Below, in pieces: positions 41,090-50,059 of a stretch of 64,000 bases of DNA. The notes beneath the pieces are model-generated. The model worked only from the letters and a program-made list of their open reading frames with translations. It was not told the DNA's origin and did no database searches. Positions within the stretch are counted from its first letter, which is position 1. Each line of letters opens with the position of its first letter. The DNA lies in the NCBI GenBank assembly GCA_039029735.1, contig JBCCFL010000030.1, positions 9,035 to 73,034 of the forward strand, written 5' to 3'. The translations under genes and the position numbers were made by a program. The DNA comes from CADEDH01 sp039029735 (GTDB taxonomy: Bacteria > Actinomycetota > Acidimicrobiia > Acidimicrobiales > SZUA-35).

Positions 41090-42256
41090 GTGATCAAGCT
41101 GTACGACACTGCTCGCCAGGCCGTGGTCCCGTTCGAACCTGGGCCAGTGGTCACGATGTACACCTGCGGGATCACCCCCTACGACGCCACCCATCTCGGC
41201 CACGCAGCGGCCTATGTCGGCTACGACGTGCTCCAGCGTCGGCTCCGGGATCTCGGCCACGACACCCGCTGTGTGCGGAACGTGACCGACGTGGACGACG
41301 ACATCCTTCGCAAGGCCCGTGAACTGAACATCCACTACCTCGATCTGGCCGCGGCGGAGACGGCCCGCTTCGACGACGACATGGCTGCCCTGGGCATGAT
41401 CCCGAGCTGGAGCGAGCCCCGCGCCACGAGCGCCATCGCCGAGATCCGCAGCTTCATCGGTTTGGTGCTGGAGAACGGCCACGCCTACCAGTCGGGCGGT
41501 GCCATCTACTTCGACGTGAACTCCTGGCCCCAGTTCGGCGAGCTGTCGGGCTATGACCGCGAGACCATGCTGCGCCTGGCGGCCGAGCGGGGCGGCTACC
41601 CCGACGATCCCAACAAGCGCGACCCCCTCGACTTCATTCTGTGGCAGCCCTCGGCCGAAGGCGAGCCCTCCTGGGAAACCAAGTGGGGCCCCGGGCGGCC
41701 CGGCTGGCACATCGAGTGCTCCGCACTTGCCTTGCGTGAGCTCGACACGACGATCGACCTGCACGGCGGCGGCTCTGATCTGATCTTCCCTCACCACGAG
41801 TGCGAGTCGGCCCAGTCACAAGCCGCGACCGGTCAGGTGTTCGTCCGCCACTGGATGCATCAGGCGATGGTGCGGATGGACGGTGAGAAGATGTCGAAGT
41901 CGCTCGGCAATCTCGTGTTCGTGAGCGATCTGCGCAACACCTACGACACCCGGACCATCCGCCTCGGGATCGTGGCGAACCACTACCGCACCGAATGGGA
42001 GTGGAACGACCAGTTGATGCCCGATGCGGCCGCCAGGCTCGAACGATGGCTGGCCGCGGGTACGGGCACGGGTGCCCTCGGCGAGGTGCGAGCGGCCCTC
42101 GACGACGATCTGAACACCACGGCTGCGGTCGCTGCGATTGACGAGGCCGCCGAAGCCGGTCACGGTGTGTCAGAGGCGGCACTTCTTCTCGGGGTCGACC
42201 TGGAGAGCGGTCCGCCAACGCTCAACCCGTCGGAGTACGGACGGAATCGTGGCTGA
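41090..42256 (+). CDS. mshC: Cysteine:GlcN-Ins ligase MshC (mycothiol synthesis)
   Basis: Class I aminoacyl-tRNA-synthetase-like ligase (388 residues), joining Cys to glucosaminyl-inositol in mycothiol synthesis. It resembles cysteinyl-tRNA synthetase but has the MshC form of the first motif, YTCGITPYDATHLGHAAA, instead of CGPTVYD, and is shorter, without the anticodon-binding end. HIGH-like (HLGH) and KMSKS motifs are present, and the zinc site uses Cys and His in YTCG and WHIECSA. Mycothiol is restricted to Actinobacteria, so this is good evidence for the phylum. Confidence 0.9.
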   Translation: MIKLYDTARQAVVPFEPGPVVTMYTCGITPYDATHLGHAAAYVGYDVLQRRLRDLGHDTRCVRNVTDVDDDILRKARELNIHYLDLAAAETARFDDDMAALGMIPSWSEPRATSAIAEIRSFIGLVLENGHAYQSGGAIYFDVNSWPQFGELSGYDRETMLRLAAERGGYPDDPNKRDPLDFILWQPSAEGEPSWETKWGPGRPGWHIECSALALRELDTTIDLHGGGSDLIFPHHECESAQSQAATGQVFVRHWMHQAMVRMDGEKMSKSLGNLVFVSDLRNTYDTRTIRLGIVANHYRTEWEWNDQLMPDAAARLERWLAAGTGTGALGEVRAALDDDLNTTAAVAAIDEAAEAGHGVSEAALLLGVDLESGPPTLNPSEYGRNRG

Positions 42257-42322
42257 CCGTCACGAGCCGGCCGTTCGTCGGCGGCAACGGTAGGCCGCAA
42301 CCGGAATCCTGGAGGTACGACG

Positions 42323-43108
42323 ATGGCAGGTGTTGGCGACGGGTACGGACGCCACCAGGCCCTGGCCAAGCGCCTGGTGTCTCCACTGTTCAACCTGCTG
42401 TGGACGATCGACGCGGATGGGCTCGACAACGTCCCGACGGATGGGCCAGCGGTGTTGTGCCCGAATCACCTCGCCGCCATCGACTCGTTCATGGTTCCAG
42501 CGGTGTTGCGCCGCTCGATCATGTACGTGGGCAAGGCGGAGTACCTCGACGACTGGAAGACGAGCTGGCTGTTCCCGGCCATCGGGATGATTCCGATCGA
42601 TCGTCGGGGCGGCGACCACGCCCAGGCTGCCCTCGACGTTGCCCGGATGGTGCTCAAGGGCGGCGGCCTGTTCGGCATCTATCCCGAAGGCACCCGAAGC
42701 CGGTCGGGCAAGCTCTACAAGGGCCACACCGGGGCAGCCCGTCTCGCCATCGAGACCGGTGCCCCCATTGTTCCCGTGGGGATCTTGGGCACGCCCGACG
42801 TGCAGCCCGTCGATCGAACCGTTCCCAACTTCTTCAAGACGGTCACCGTGCGGTTCGGTGAACCGATTGCCGTCGATCGTTACCTGGATCGTCAAGGCGA
42901 TCGGGCCGTGTACCGGCAGCTGATCGACGAGGTGATGTACGAGATCCAGGGCCTCACCGGCCAGGACTACGAGCATCGCTACGCCAAGGAGGCCAACGCG
43001 GAGCTGGCCGCGGCGGCCAAGGCCAAGGCCAAGGCGAATGAGGCCGTGGTGCCCTCACCCGAGCCGGCCGTCGTATCACTCCAGCCCCGCCCCATCACGG
43101 CCGTCTAG
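42323..43108 (+). CDS. 1-acyl-sn-glycerol-3-phosphate acyltransferase (PlsC family)
   Basis: Membrane-associated acyltransferase (261 residues) of the PlsC family, making phosphatidate from lysophosphatidate. Block I NHLAAIDSF (H-x4-D), block II region GMIPIDRRGG, block III FGIYPEGTRSRSG and block IV APIVPVGILG are all present. The C-terminus is a long Ala/Lys/Glu-rich tail. TGGAGGT lies at good spacing before the ATG. Acyl donor and exact substrate are not determinable. Confidence 0.9.
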   Translation: MAGVGDGYGRHQALAKRLVSPLFNLLWTIDADGLDNVPTDGPAVLCPNHLAAIDSFMVPAVLRRSIMYVGKAEYLDDWKTSWLFPAIGMIPIDRRGGDHAQAALDVARMVLKGGGLFGIYPEGTRSRSGKLYKGHTGAARLAIETGAPIVPVGILGTPDVQPVDRTVPNFFKTVTVRFGEPIAVDRYLDRQGDRAVYRQLIDEVMYEIQGLTGQDYEHRYAKEANAELAAAAKAKAKANEAVVPSPEPAVVSLQPRPITAV

Positions 43109-43170
43109 CTGCCTCCTCGGCCCCGGAGGCGAAGTGGCGAAACTCCCACGTTGGCTGAGTGTCGCGGCCG

Positions 43171-43176
43171 TAGAGT
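43171..43176 (+). promoter_or_regulatory. -10 box of a probable leaderless transcript (thrS)
   Basis: TAGAGT ends 6 nt before the GTG at 43183. An ATG two bases upstream of that GTG is out of frame. Confidence 0.5.
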
Positions 43177-43182
43177 GGGGAT

Positions 43183-45171
43183 GTGGTCGACATTGCGCTC
43201 TCATTGCCCGACGGTTCCTCGCGTGAGGTACCCGCCGGTTCCACTGCGGCCGACCTCGCCGGCTCGATCGGCAAGCGTCTGGCCAAGGCTGCGGTCATTG
43301 CCGTGGTCGATGGCACCCAGGTCGACCTGACTACCGAGCTGAAGGACGGCCAGGTCGTCGAGATCGTGACCGCGGAGTCCGACATTGGTCTCGAAACGCT
43401 GCGCCATTCCACGGCCCACGTGCTGGCCCAGGCCGTGCTCGAGATGTGGCCGGGGGCCACGTTCGCCATCGGCCCACCGATCGAGAACGGGTTCTACTAC
43501 GACTTCGAGCTTCCGGCTGGCTCCGACGGCAAGGCGCAGACCTTCACCGACGATGACCTGGAGCGCATCGAGGCCAAGATGCGCGACATCGTGGCCGCCG
43601 ACCAGCCGTTCGTTCGCTCCGAGCTGGCTCCGGCCGACGCGATCGAGTTGATGGAGGCCCACCGGTACAAGCGAGAGATCATCGAGCGCGTCACGAGCGG
43701 TGACGGCGGGTCGGACCTCGCCGGTGAGGTGGCCGATGGTGGTGAGGCTGCCACGATCAGCTTCTACCGCAACAGCGACGCCTTCGTCGACATGTGCGTT
43801 GGGCCCCACGTGCCCACCACCGGCCGCCTCGGCCACTTCAAACTGATGTCGGTGGCCGGCGCCTACTGGCGAGGCGATGAGCACGGACCGATGCTCCAGC
43901 GCATCTATGGCACGGCCTGGGCCGACGAGAAGCAGCTCAAGGCTCACCTCCACCGCCTGGAGGAGGCAGCCAAGCGCGACCATCGAAAGCTGGCCAACGA
44001 GCTCGACCTGTTGTCGTTCCCCTCCGAGATCGGGGGCGGCCTGGCCGTGTGGCATCCGCGCGGTGCGATCGTGCGCAAGCTGATGGAGGACTACTCCCGC
44101 GATCGCCACGAGAAGGGCGGGTATCAGTTCGCCTTCACGCCCCATCTCGCCAAGTCGGACCTCTTCGAGACGTCGGGCCATCTCGACTTCTACGCCGACG
44201 GGATGTACCCGCCGATGGAGATGGACAACGGCACCTACTACCCGAAGCCGATGAACTGCCCGATGCACGTGCTGATCTACCGCAGCCGGCAGCGGTCGTA
44301 CCGTGAGCTCCCGCTCCGGCTCTACGAGCTGGGCACCGTCTACCGCTACGAGCGGGCCGGCACCCTGCACGGGCTCATGCGTATCCGAGGCTTCACCCAG
44401 GACGACTCCCACCTGTTCGTCACCGAGGAGGGCCTCGCCGACGAGTTGAACAATGTGGTCGCCTTCGTGCTCGACATCCTCCGGGCATTCGGGTTCAGCG
44501 AGTTCCAGGCCAAGCTCTCGACCAAGCCCGAGGGCAAGGCTGTCGGCTCCGACGCCATCTGGGACCACGCCACTGACTGTCTCCGGACGGCGCTGGAGGC
44601 CGCAGAGCTCGATTACGTGGTGGACGAGGGGGGCGGCGCCTTCTACGGCCCGAAGATCGACATCGACGTGCGTGATGCGATCGGCCGTTCGTGGCAGCTG
44701 TCCACCGTGCAGGCCGACTTCAACCTGCCCGAGCGGTTCAAGCTCGAGTATGTGGCCTCCGATGGCGAACGTCGCCAGCCGGTGATGCTGCATCGCGCCC
44801 TGTTCGGCTCGGTCGAGCGCTTCTTCGGTGTGCTCCTCGAACACTTCGCCGGCAACCTGCCGCTGTGGCTGGCCCCGGTGCAGGTCGAGGTGCTTCCCGT
44901 GGCCGCCGACCACGAGGCCTACGCCAACGAGGTGATCGACGCCCTCGTTACGGCCGGTCTCCGAGCTGAAATGACGGCGGCCACCGACCCACTCGGCAAG
45001 CGGATCCGCAACGCCAAGAAGCAGAAACTCCCGTACGTACTCGTAGTCGGCGACGATGACGTGGCCTCCCGCACCGTGGGCGTCAACCCCCGTGGGGGCG
45101 ACGTGGAGCGCGACGTGGCCCTCGACGCCTTCGTTGCCCGGGCTGTCACCGATTCGGCCGAGCACCGCTGA
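43183..45171 (+). CDS. thrS: Threonyl-tRNA synthetase
   Basis: Class II synthetase of 662 residues that charges tRNA-Thr. It shows the N-terminal TGS domain (about 1-60), the editing domain with HSTAHVLAQ (H-x3-H), the catalytic core with the zinc Cys in MNCPMHV, motif 2 around YRYERAGTLHGLMRIRGFTQ, the GGGAFYGPKIDI stretch, and a C-terminal anticodon-binding domain. There is no T-box-type leader, and the start appears leaderless. It opens the block that continues with HIT, pgsA, patA-like and pimA-like genes, as in Mycobacterium. Confidence 0.97.
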   Translation: MVDIALSLPDGSSREVPAGSTAADLAGSIGKRLAKAAVIAVVDGTQVDLTTELKDGQVVEIVTAESDIGLETLRHSTAHVLAQAVLEMWPGATFAIGPPIENGFYYDFELPAGSDGKAQTFTDDDLERIEAKMRDIVAADQPFVRSELAPADAIELMEAHRYKREIIERVTSGDGGSDLAGEVADGGEAATISFYRNSDAFVDMCVGPHVPTTGRLGHFKLMSVAGAYWRGDEHGPMLQRIYGTAWADEKQLKAHLHRLEEAAKRDHRKLANELDLLSFPSEIGGGLAVWHPRGAIVRKLMEDYSRDRHEKGGYQFAFTPHLAKSDLFETSGHLDFYADGMYPPMEMDNGTYYPKPMNCPMHVLIYRSRQRSYRELPLRLYELGTVYRYERAGTLHGLMRIRGFTQDDSHLFVTEEGLADELNNVVAFVLDILRAFGFSEFQAKLSTKPEGKAVGSDAIWDHATDCLRTALEAAELDYVVDEGGGAFYGPKIDIDVRDAIGRSWQLSTVQADFNLPERFKLEYVASDGERRQPVMLHRALFGSVERFFGVLLEHFAGNLPLWLAPVQVEVLPVAADHEAYANEVIDALVTAGLRAEMTAATDPLGKRIRNAKKQKLPYVLVVGDDDVASRTVGVNPRGGDVERDVALDAFVARAVTDSAEHR

Positions 45172-45212
45172 GCGGTACGGATTCCAGCGGCTTCGGCTCA
45201 GGACGTACGTCG

Positions 45213-45761
45213 ATGGAGCGGATCTTCTCGGGCTGGCGAGCCGTTCACGGGTCTGGCCTGGCCGGTGACGGCCGGCCCCACGCCGATCTGGATCCGGTGC
45301 CGGGCCAGAGCCTGTTCGAAACCCTCGAACGGTCCGGGTTGCCCGACGCCGAGACCTACATCCTGGAGCGCCGAGCCACCACGTTCTCGATCCTGAACGT
45401 GTATCCCTACACGAGCGGCCACGTGATGGTGCTGCCGCGCCGGGCCGTGACCACCATGGACGAACTCGACGACCCCACACTCACCGAACTGTGGCTCCAC
45501 GTTCGTGACGCGGCTCGGGCGGTCAAGACGGCCTTTCGACCCCAGGGGCTCAACATCGGTCTGAACGAGGGCACCGCCGGCGGCGGCAGCGTGCCGGACC
45601 ACCTACACGTGCACATCGTGCCCCGGTGGTCGGCCGACACGAACTTCATGACCACGATCGCAGAGGCGCGGATCGTGCCAATGACCCTGACCGACACGTG
45701 GGAGGCCCTCAGAGCCGTGTGGGCCGGGCCCGCCAGCGGCGACGACGGCCCGCTACCGTGA
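45213..45761 (+). CDS. HIT-family nucleotide phosphorylase/hydrolase
   Basis: HIT-domain protein of 182 residues with the His-triad HLHVHIVPRW and the upstream NVYPYTSGHVMVLPRR and NEGTAGGGSVPDHL. By position between thrS and pgsA it corresponds to Mycobacterium tuberculosis Rv2613c, an Ap4A phosphorylase, so a role in degrading diadenosine polyphosphates is likely. Its stop overlaps the next start (GTGA). Confidence 0.88.
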   Translation: MERIFSGWRAVHGSGLAGDGRPHADLDPVPGQSLFETLERSGLPDAETYILERRATTFSILNVYPYTSGHVMVLPRRAVTTMDELDDPTLTELWLHVRDAARAVKTAFRPQGLNIGLNEGTAGGGSVPDHLHVHIVPRWSADTNFMTTIAEARIVPMTLTDTWEALRAVWAGPASGDDGPLP

Positions 45762-46456
45762 GGGCCGTGAGCGAGAACGGCGTGAGTGACGACCAGGCGG
45801 CCGAGGCCACGGCCGACGCCGTGGTCGAGCCAAGCGAAGCCGACGGCGCGTCGTCGGCGGCGGGCGACGTCCTCCCCGAGGATCTGCAGCCCCACCTCGT
45901 CGATCCCGAGGACTACGTCTTCCCGAACAACAACCGGCGCCGCATCCCGGGGTACCTGTACCTCGGGATTGCCATCGCCCTCACCGTGCTCGTCATCACC
46001 GTTGACGGCTCGGTGTTCGTCAACCGGGGGCTGCTCGGCGCCGCTGCCATCCTCGGCGTGGTCGGCGTCTACAGCATCGTGACTGGCTGGAATCTCAACA
46101 TCGACGAGCGCGACGCCCTGGTGGCCGCGGTGGCTGAGGTTGGTTTCCCTGTCGGTCACGCGTCGGCCCAGATGGGCTGGCGGGGCCTGCTCAGCCGGCC
46201 GACGTGGCGCATCCTGCTCTATTCAGCCGACGAGCCTCCAGCGAAGCGGGGATTCGTGATGGTGGACGGTGTGGACGGCGCCGTCGTCGACTCGTTCGTC
46301 GAGGACAACCCCGAGGACTGGTCGATCTACGACGACGAAGAGCCACCCTCGGATACCGCTCCCACCGGCGAATCTGCCTCCGCGAGCACCGAGTCGGATG
46401 CCGCCGATGCAACCGCTGAGGCGAGCGAACCCGCCGAGCGCGACGCAGCCACCTAG
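45758..46456 (+). CDS. Hypothetical membrane protein
   Basis: A 232-residue protein I do not recognise: acidic N-terminal 65 residues, two adjacent membrane helices (YLYLGIAIALTVLVITVDG; GLLGAAAILGVVGVYSIVTG), a cytoplasmic domain with WRGLLSRPTWRILLYSADEPP and VDSFVEDNPEDWSIYDDEE, and an Ala/Glu/Ser-rich tail. It lies between the HIT gene and pgsA, where Mycobacterium tuberculosis has no gene, and is translationally coupled to HIT (GTGA). Its TAG stop is also the beginning of the promoter box of pgsA. Confidence 0.72.
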   Translation: MRAVSENGVSDDQAAEATADAVVEPSEADGASSAAGDVLPEDLQPHLVDPEDYVFPNNNRRRIPGYLYLGIAIALTVLVITVDGSVFVNRGLLGAAAILGVVGVYSIVTGWNLNIDERDALVAAVAEVGFPVGHASAQMGWRGLLSRPTWRILLYSADEPPAKRGFVMVDGVDGAVVDSFVEDNPEDWSIYDDEEPPSDTAPTGESASASTESDAADATAEASEPAERDAAT

Positions 46457-46459
46457 ACT
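46454..46459 (+). promoter_or_regulatory. -10 box of a probable leaderless transcript (pgsA)
   Basis: TAGACT ends 7 nt before the ATG at 46467. Its first three bases are the stop codon of the preceding gene, so stop and promoter share sequence. Confidence 0.45.
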
Positions 46460-46466
46460 GCGGCCA

Positions 46467-47177
46467 ATGTTCGACGGGAACTTCCGGGCCGGCTTCGAGC
46501 GGGCCGTGGCGCCGATGGGCCGAGGCCTCCACGCAATCGGGGTGTCTCCCGACGCGGTGACAGCCACTGGCGTGGCGATGGCCGCAGGGTGCGCGGTTGC
46601 CATCGCCTTCGGGCAGTTCCCGCTGGCGTTCCTTCTCTTGTGCGCCACCGGCATCCCCGATGCGCTGGATGGCGCCGTGGCCAAGGCCGGCGGCCGGGCC
46701 GGGCCGAGAGGCGCATACCTCGACTCGGTGTCCGACCGGCTGAGCGACGCCCTGTTGTTCTTCGGCGCCGCCTGGTACTTCGTGCGCGTGGATCGGCCCG
46801 AGATGGCGCTGCTGCCGTTCGGGCTGTACATCGCCGCCTCGCTGGTGTCGTATCAGCGGGCCAAGGCCGAGTCGCTTGGGTACCAGGCCAAAGGCGGGCT
46901 CATGGAGCGGGCCGAGCGGTTCATCGCCCTCGGGATCGGGCTCGCCCTCCAACCGCTGTGGGCCCCCATCTTCGAGATCGTTCTCTGGGTGATGTTCGCG
47001 CTCACCGTGATCACGGTGATCACGAGGTTCGTGAAGGTGTGGCGCCAGGCAACCGATGCGCTGCCTCCTGCCGTGCGCCGCTCTCCGGCCCGTCGCCGAC
47101 GCGCCGCCCGAGCTTCCGGTGAGCGCCGTCGTGGTCGGTACCGGGTCGGGGCTCGCCGCCCGCCGTCCGCCCGCTGA
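46467..47177 (+). CDS. pgsA: CDP-alcohol phosphatidyltransferase, probable PI(P) synthase
   Basis: Integral membrane enzyme (236 residues) of the CDP-alcohol phosphotransferase family. The signature DGAVAK-x8-G-x3-D-x3-D is complete except that the usual Arg after Ala is Lys. Six hydrophobic helices are visible. Gene order (HIT, pgsA, patA-like, pimA-like) equals that around Mycobacterium PgsA1, so the product is probably phosphatidylinositol phosphate. The C-terminus is very Arg-rich. It precedes the acyltransferase by 10 nt. Confidence 0.87.
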   Translation: MFDGNFRAGFERAVAPMGRGLHAIGVSPDAVTATGVAMAAGCAVAIAFGQFPLAFLLLCATGIPDALDGAVAKAGGRAGPRGAYLDSVSDRLSDALLFFGAAWYFVRVDRPEMALLPFGLYIAASLVSYQRAKAESLGYQAKGGLMERAERFIALGIGLALQPLWAPIFEIVLWVMFALTVITVITRFVKVWRQATDALPPAVRRSPARRRRAARASGERRRGRYRVGARRPPSAR

Positions 47178-47187
47178 GATCACGCTC

Positions 47188-48108
47188 GTGGCCAGCCGCC
47201 CGCTGCGCATCTTCCAGGCTGCCTCTGCGGTGACCCGCGTGGTGCCGCTCGATGCGTTGTCGCTCACCGCGTCGGGCCTGGCCCGCCAGCTGGGGCCTCG
47301 GATCATGCCGGACAAGGTTGACCAGCTCGCCCGCCACATCCAACGGGTGAACCCCGGCCTCGATGAGGCGACGGCCCGGGCTGCCGCCGCCCGTGGCCTT
47401 GGGTCCTACGCCCGCTACTGGGTGGAGTCGTTCAAGCTGCCCCATGCGTCGACCACCGTGGTCGACCGCGGGTTCTCCGTGATCGGCTACGAGCACGTCG
47501 AGGCGTCGCTCACCTCCGGCCTCGGCCCGATACTGGTGCTGCCGCACCTCGGTGGCTGGGAGTGGGCGGCGGCCTGGCTCGGCAAGGTGGTCGGCGTCCG
47601 AGTGTCCGCCGTCGTGGAGCGGCTCGAGCCCGACGACGTGTTCGAGTGGTTCGTCGATCTGCGATCGGCCTATGGGATCGACGTGATCCCACTGGGGCCC
47701 GACGCCATCGGTCGCCTGGCCACGGCCGTACATGAGCGCAACATCGTGTGTCTGCTCAGCGATCGTGACATCGACGGCACCGGGGTGGAGGTGTCGTTCT
47801 TCGGCGAGAACACCACCCTGCCGGCAGGGCCGGCGCTGCTGGCCCGGCGCACCGGGGCGCCGCTGCTACCAACCGCTGTGTACTTCCGGGGTCGCAGCCG
47901 GCTGGGATACGTGGACCCGGCGATCCGGTCCGACCCCGATCGTCGACTCCGGGCCGACGTGAAGGCCACCACACAGGCCCTCGCCCACGCGATGGAGCGG
48001 CTCATCGAAGCGGCGCCCGAACAGTGGCACATGCTCGGCCCGAACTGGCCGTCGGATCATGACCAGGATCACAGCCCGGAGCCGACCGGGGCGCTGGAGC
48101 GGGCGTAG
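47188..48108 (+). CDS. LpxL/PatA-like lysophospholipid acyltransferase
   Basis: Acyltransferase of the bacterial lipid A/PatA family (306 residues). By its neighbours it would acylate the mannose of phosphatidylinositol mannosides. The catalytic H-x4-E motif is in VLPHLGGWEWAA, and later blocks read CLLSDRDIDGTGVEVSFFG and LPTAVYFRGR, typical of the family. It is membrane-associated on the cytoplasmic face. The frame extends upstream to 47056 inside pgsA; the GTG at 47188 gives the expected length, but the start is uncertain. Confidence 0.83.
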   Translation: MASRPLRIFQAASAVTRVVPLDALSLTASGLARQLGPRIMPDKVDQLARHIQRVNPGLDEATARAAAARGLGSYARYWVESFKLPHASTTVVDRGFSVIGYEHVEASLTSGLGPILVLPHLGGWEWAAAWLGKVVGVRVSAVVERLEPDDVFEWFVDLRSAYGIDVIPLGPDAIGRLATAVHERNIVCLLSDRDIDGTGVEVSFFGENTTLPAGPALLARRTGAPLLPTAVYFRGRSRLGYVDPAIRSDPDRRLRADVKATTQALAHAMERLIEAAPEQWHMLGPNWPSDHDQDHSPEPTGALERA

Positions 48109-48114
48109 TACCCT
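48109..48114 (+). promoter_or_regulatory. -10 box of a probable leaderless transcript (pimA)
   Basis: TACCCT ends 7 nt before the GTG at 48122, just behind the stop codon of the acyltransferase. Confidence 0.45.
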
Positions 48115-48121
48115 TTGCTTC

Positions 48122-49192
48122 GTGCGCATCGGGATGATCTGTCCCTACAGCCTGGCGGTCTGGGGAGGGGTGCAAGCGCAGGTCCTCGGCCTGTCCCGAG
48201 CACTGCGCGCCCGTGGCATCGACACCCAGGTGCTGGCCCCCTGCGACGGGCACCCGCCCGAGCCTTGGGTGACGCCCCTCGGGAACTCGATTCCCTACGC
48301 CCAGAACGGATCGCTTGCCCCTCTCGCCCCTGATCCAGCCGCCCAGTTGCGAGTGCTCGGAGCGGTGTGGGACCAACGGTTCGACGCCCTCCACCTGCAC
48401 GAACCGCTCGCTCCCGGGCCGACGCTCACCGCTACCGTGGTGAAGCCGGTTCCATTGCTCGCCACATTCCATGCCGCAGGCTCGATCGGGATCTACCGCT
48501 GGGGCCGGCCGGTGCTGAAGCGCCTGGTGCGTCGAATCGACGTGAAGGTGGCCGTGTCGGCCGAGGCGGCCGGGATGGCCGCCCGTCACCTCGGTGGTGA
48601 CTACGACATCTTGTTCAACGGCATCGAGATCGACCGGTTCGCGCTGGCTGAGCCGGCCCCGAAAACGGGCCCCACCGTGATGTTCCTCGGGCGGCACGAG
48701 CCACGCAAGGGGCTGCGGGTGTTACTCGACGCAACTCGAATGCTCCCTCCAGACGTGACGTTCTGGATCGCCGGTGACGGGCCCGAAACCGACGCGTTGA
48801 AGGCCCGGTATCGCCACGACGAGCGGATCGTGTGGCTCGGATCGCTCAGCGAGGCCCAGAAGCGCTCGCACCTCGCCGCCGCCGATGCGTTCTGCATTCC
48901 GTCGCTCGGTGGCGAGAGTTTCGGCATCGTGTTGCTGGAGGGCATGGCAGCCGGGGTTCCCGTGGTGGCCAGCGACCTGCTCGCCTACCGGGTGGTGGCC
49001 CGCGACGGGCTGGACGCCTCGCTGTTTCCGACCGGCGACTCCCATGCGCTGGCGAAGGCGCTGCTGGAGGCATTGGAAGGCGGCCCGAGGGTCGAACGAC
49101 AGCTCGAATCCGGGCGGGAACGGGCCGCCTCGTTCTCGATGGATGCGCTCGCCGATGCCTATCTGGCCCGGTACCAGCGGTTGCTCGCCTAG
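48122..49192 (+). CDS. pimA: GT4 glycosyltransferase, probable phosphatidylinositol mannosyltransferase
   Basis: GT-B glycosyltransferase (356 residues) closely following the PimA pattern: N-terminal VRIGMICPYSLAVWGGVQ, HLHEPLAPG, ATFHAAGS, then the nucleotide-sugar half with VMFLGRHEPRKGLRVLL and the E-x7-E motif in LGGESFGIVLLEGMAAGVP. PimA transfers mannose from GDP-mannose to phosphatidylinositol at the membrane surface. Context (pgsA and patA-like upstream) supports this. Substrate is inferred from family and synteny. Confidence 0.88.
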   Translation: MRIGMICPYSLAVWGGVQAQVLGLSRALRARGIDTQVLAPCDGHPPEPWVTPLGNSIPYAQNGSLAPLAPDPAAQLRVLGAVWDQRFDALHLHEPLAPGPTLTATVVKPVPLLATFHAAGSIGIYRWGRPVLKRLVRRIDVKVAVSAEAAGMAARHLGGDYDILFNGIEIDRFALAEPAPKTGPTVMFLGRHEPRKGLRVLLDATRMLPPDVTFWIAGDGPETDALKARYRHDERIVWLGSLSEAQKRSHLAAADAFCIPSLGGESFGIVLLEGMAAGVPVVASDLLAYRVVARDGLDASLFPTGDSHALAKALLEALEGGPRVERQLESGRERAASFSMDALADAYLARYQRLLA

Positions 49193-49206
49193 ACTCGATG
49201 GGTCTC

Positions 49207-50022
49207 ATGGCCACCGAATCGACTCCTCGCCCGACCCGCTCCTCCAGCGGAGCATCCGTTGCCATCGCGGTTGCGTTCGCCGCCCTGGCTGTGCCGCTGG
49301 CGGTGGTGCTCGGCATTGTGGGCCTTGTGCTCCCGGTGCTCACCTGGTGGATCGGTGTGCTCGTAGCCCTCATCGTTGCTGCTGCGGTGTTGTGGTGGCG
49401 GCTGCGCAACGCCGGCACGGCAATCCTCCGCACCCTCGGGGCTCAGCTGATCGAGCCGGAGGAGCAGGCCCGATTCGCAAACCTCGTACAAGGGCTCGCC
49501 CTGTCGGGGGCCACCGATGAGCCCGACATCTACGTGATCGACGATGCCGGCCGCAACGCCGCAGCCGTGGTTGGAGGCGAGGTCAACGCCATCGTGGCCA
49601 CCACCGGCCTTCTGTCGGCCGTTGATCGCATTGGCCTGGAGGGCATCGTGGCCGAGGCACTCGTACGGATCGAGAGCGGTGATGCCGAGGCGGCGACGAA
49701 GGCCACCGCACTCTTCGGCCCCCTGATGGTTGGCCCGGCGGCGTCGGTGGCCCGCCCGGTGGTCTCGTTCGGCGTCCAGAACCTGCTCCAGTCCGACCGT
49801 GATCTGCTCGCCGACCAGGCTGCAGTGTCGCTCACTCGGTACCCTCCCGGGTTGTTGGCGGCCCTCGACGCGATCCGGGCCGGCACTCCAGCCACGGCCG
49901 TCAACTCCGAGGCCACCGACCACTTGTGGTTGGTGCCACCGGGCACGGCCGACCATGTGGCGTCCGCCATCGTGCCTGGCGCCCCCCTCGAGCTTCGCAT
50001 GGACGTCCTGGGCGAACTCTGA
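49207..50022 (+). CDS. Degenerate M48 (HtpX-like) membrane protein
   Basis: A 271-residue protein with two membrane helices (VAIAVAFAALAVPLAVVLGI; WWIGVLVALIVAAAVLWW) and a domain with the layout of HtpX/M48 proteases (FANLVQGLALSGATDEPDIYVIDD ... NAIVATTGLL ... VDRIGLEGIVAEALVRIESGD). Where active members have the zinc motif H-E-x-x-H, this one has Glu150-Ala-Leu-Val-Arg154, so the zinc histidines are missing and it should be inactive as a protease. It could be a regulator or scaffold. Starts at 49198 or 49207 are both possible; a TAGACT box lies at 49190-49195. Confidence 0.75.
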   Translation: MATESTPRPTRSSSGASVAIAVAFAALAVPLAVVLGIVGLVLPVLTWWIGVLVALIVAAAVLWWRLRNAGTAILRTLGAQLIEPEEQARFANLVQGLALSGATDEPDIYVIDDAGRNAAAVVGGEVNAIVATTGLLSAVDRIGLEGIVAEALVRIESGDAEAATKATALFGPLMVGPAASVARPVVSFGVQNLLQSDRDLLADQAAVSLTRYPPGLLAALDAIRAGTPATAVNSEATDHLWLVPPGTADHVASAIVPGAPLELRMDVLGEL

Positions 50023-50059
50023 TCCTCAGGTCCTGGGCCGTCGGGCCGAATGGACCGGC

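Noticed and set aside
41090..42256. Cysteinyl-tRNA synthetase
   Set aside because: The CGITPYDATHLGH motif and short length are those of MshC.
43201..45480. 759-codon open frame antisense to thrS
   Set aside because: Shadow of the GC-biased thrS codons; thrS is unmistakable.
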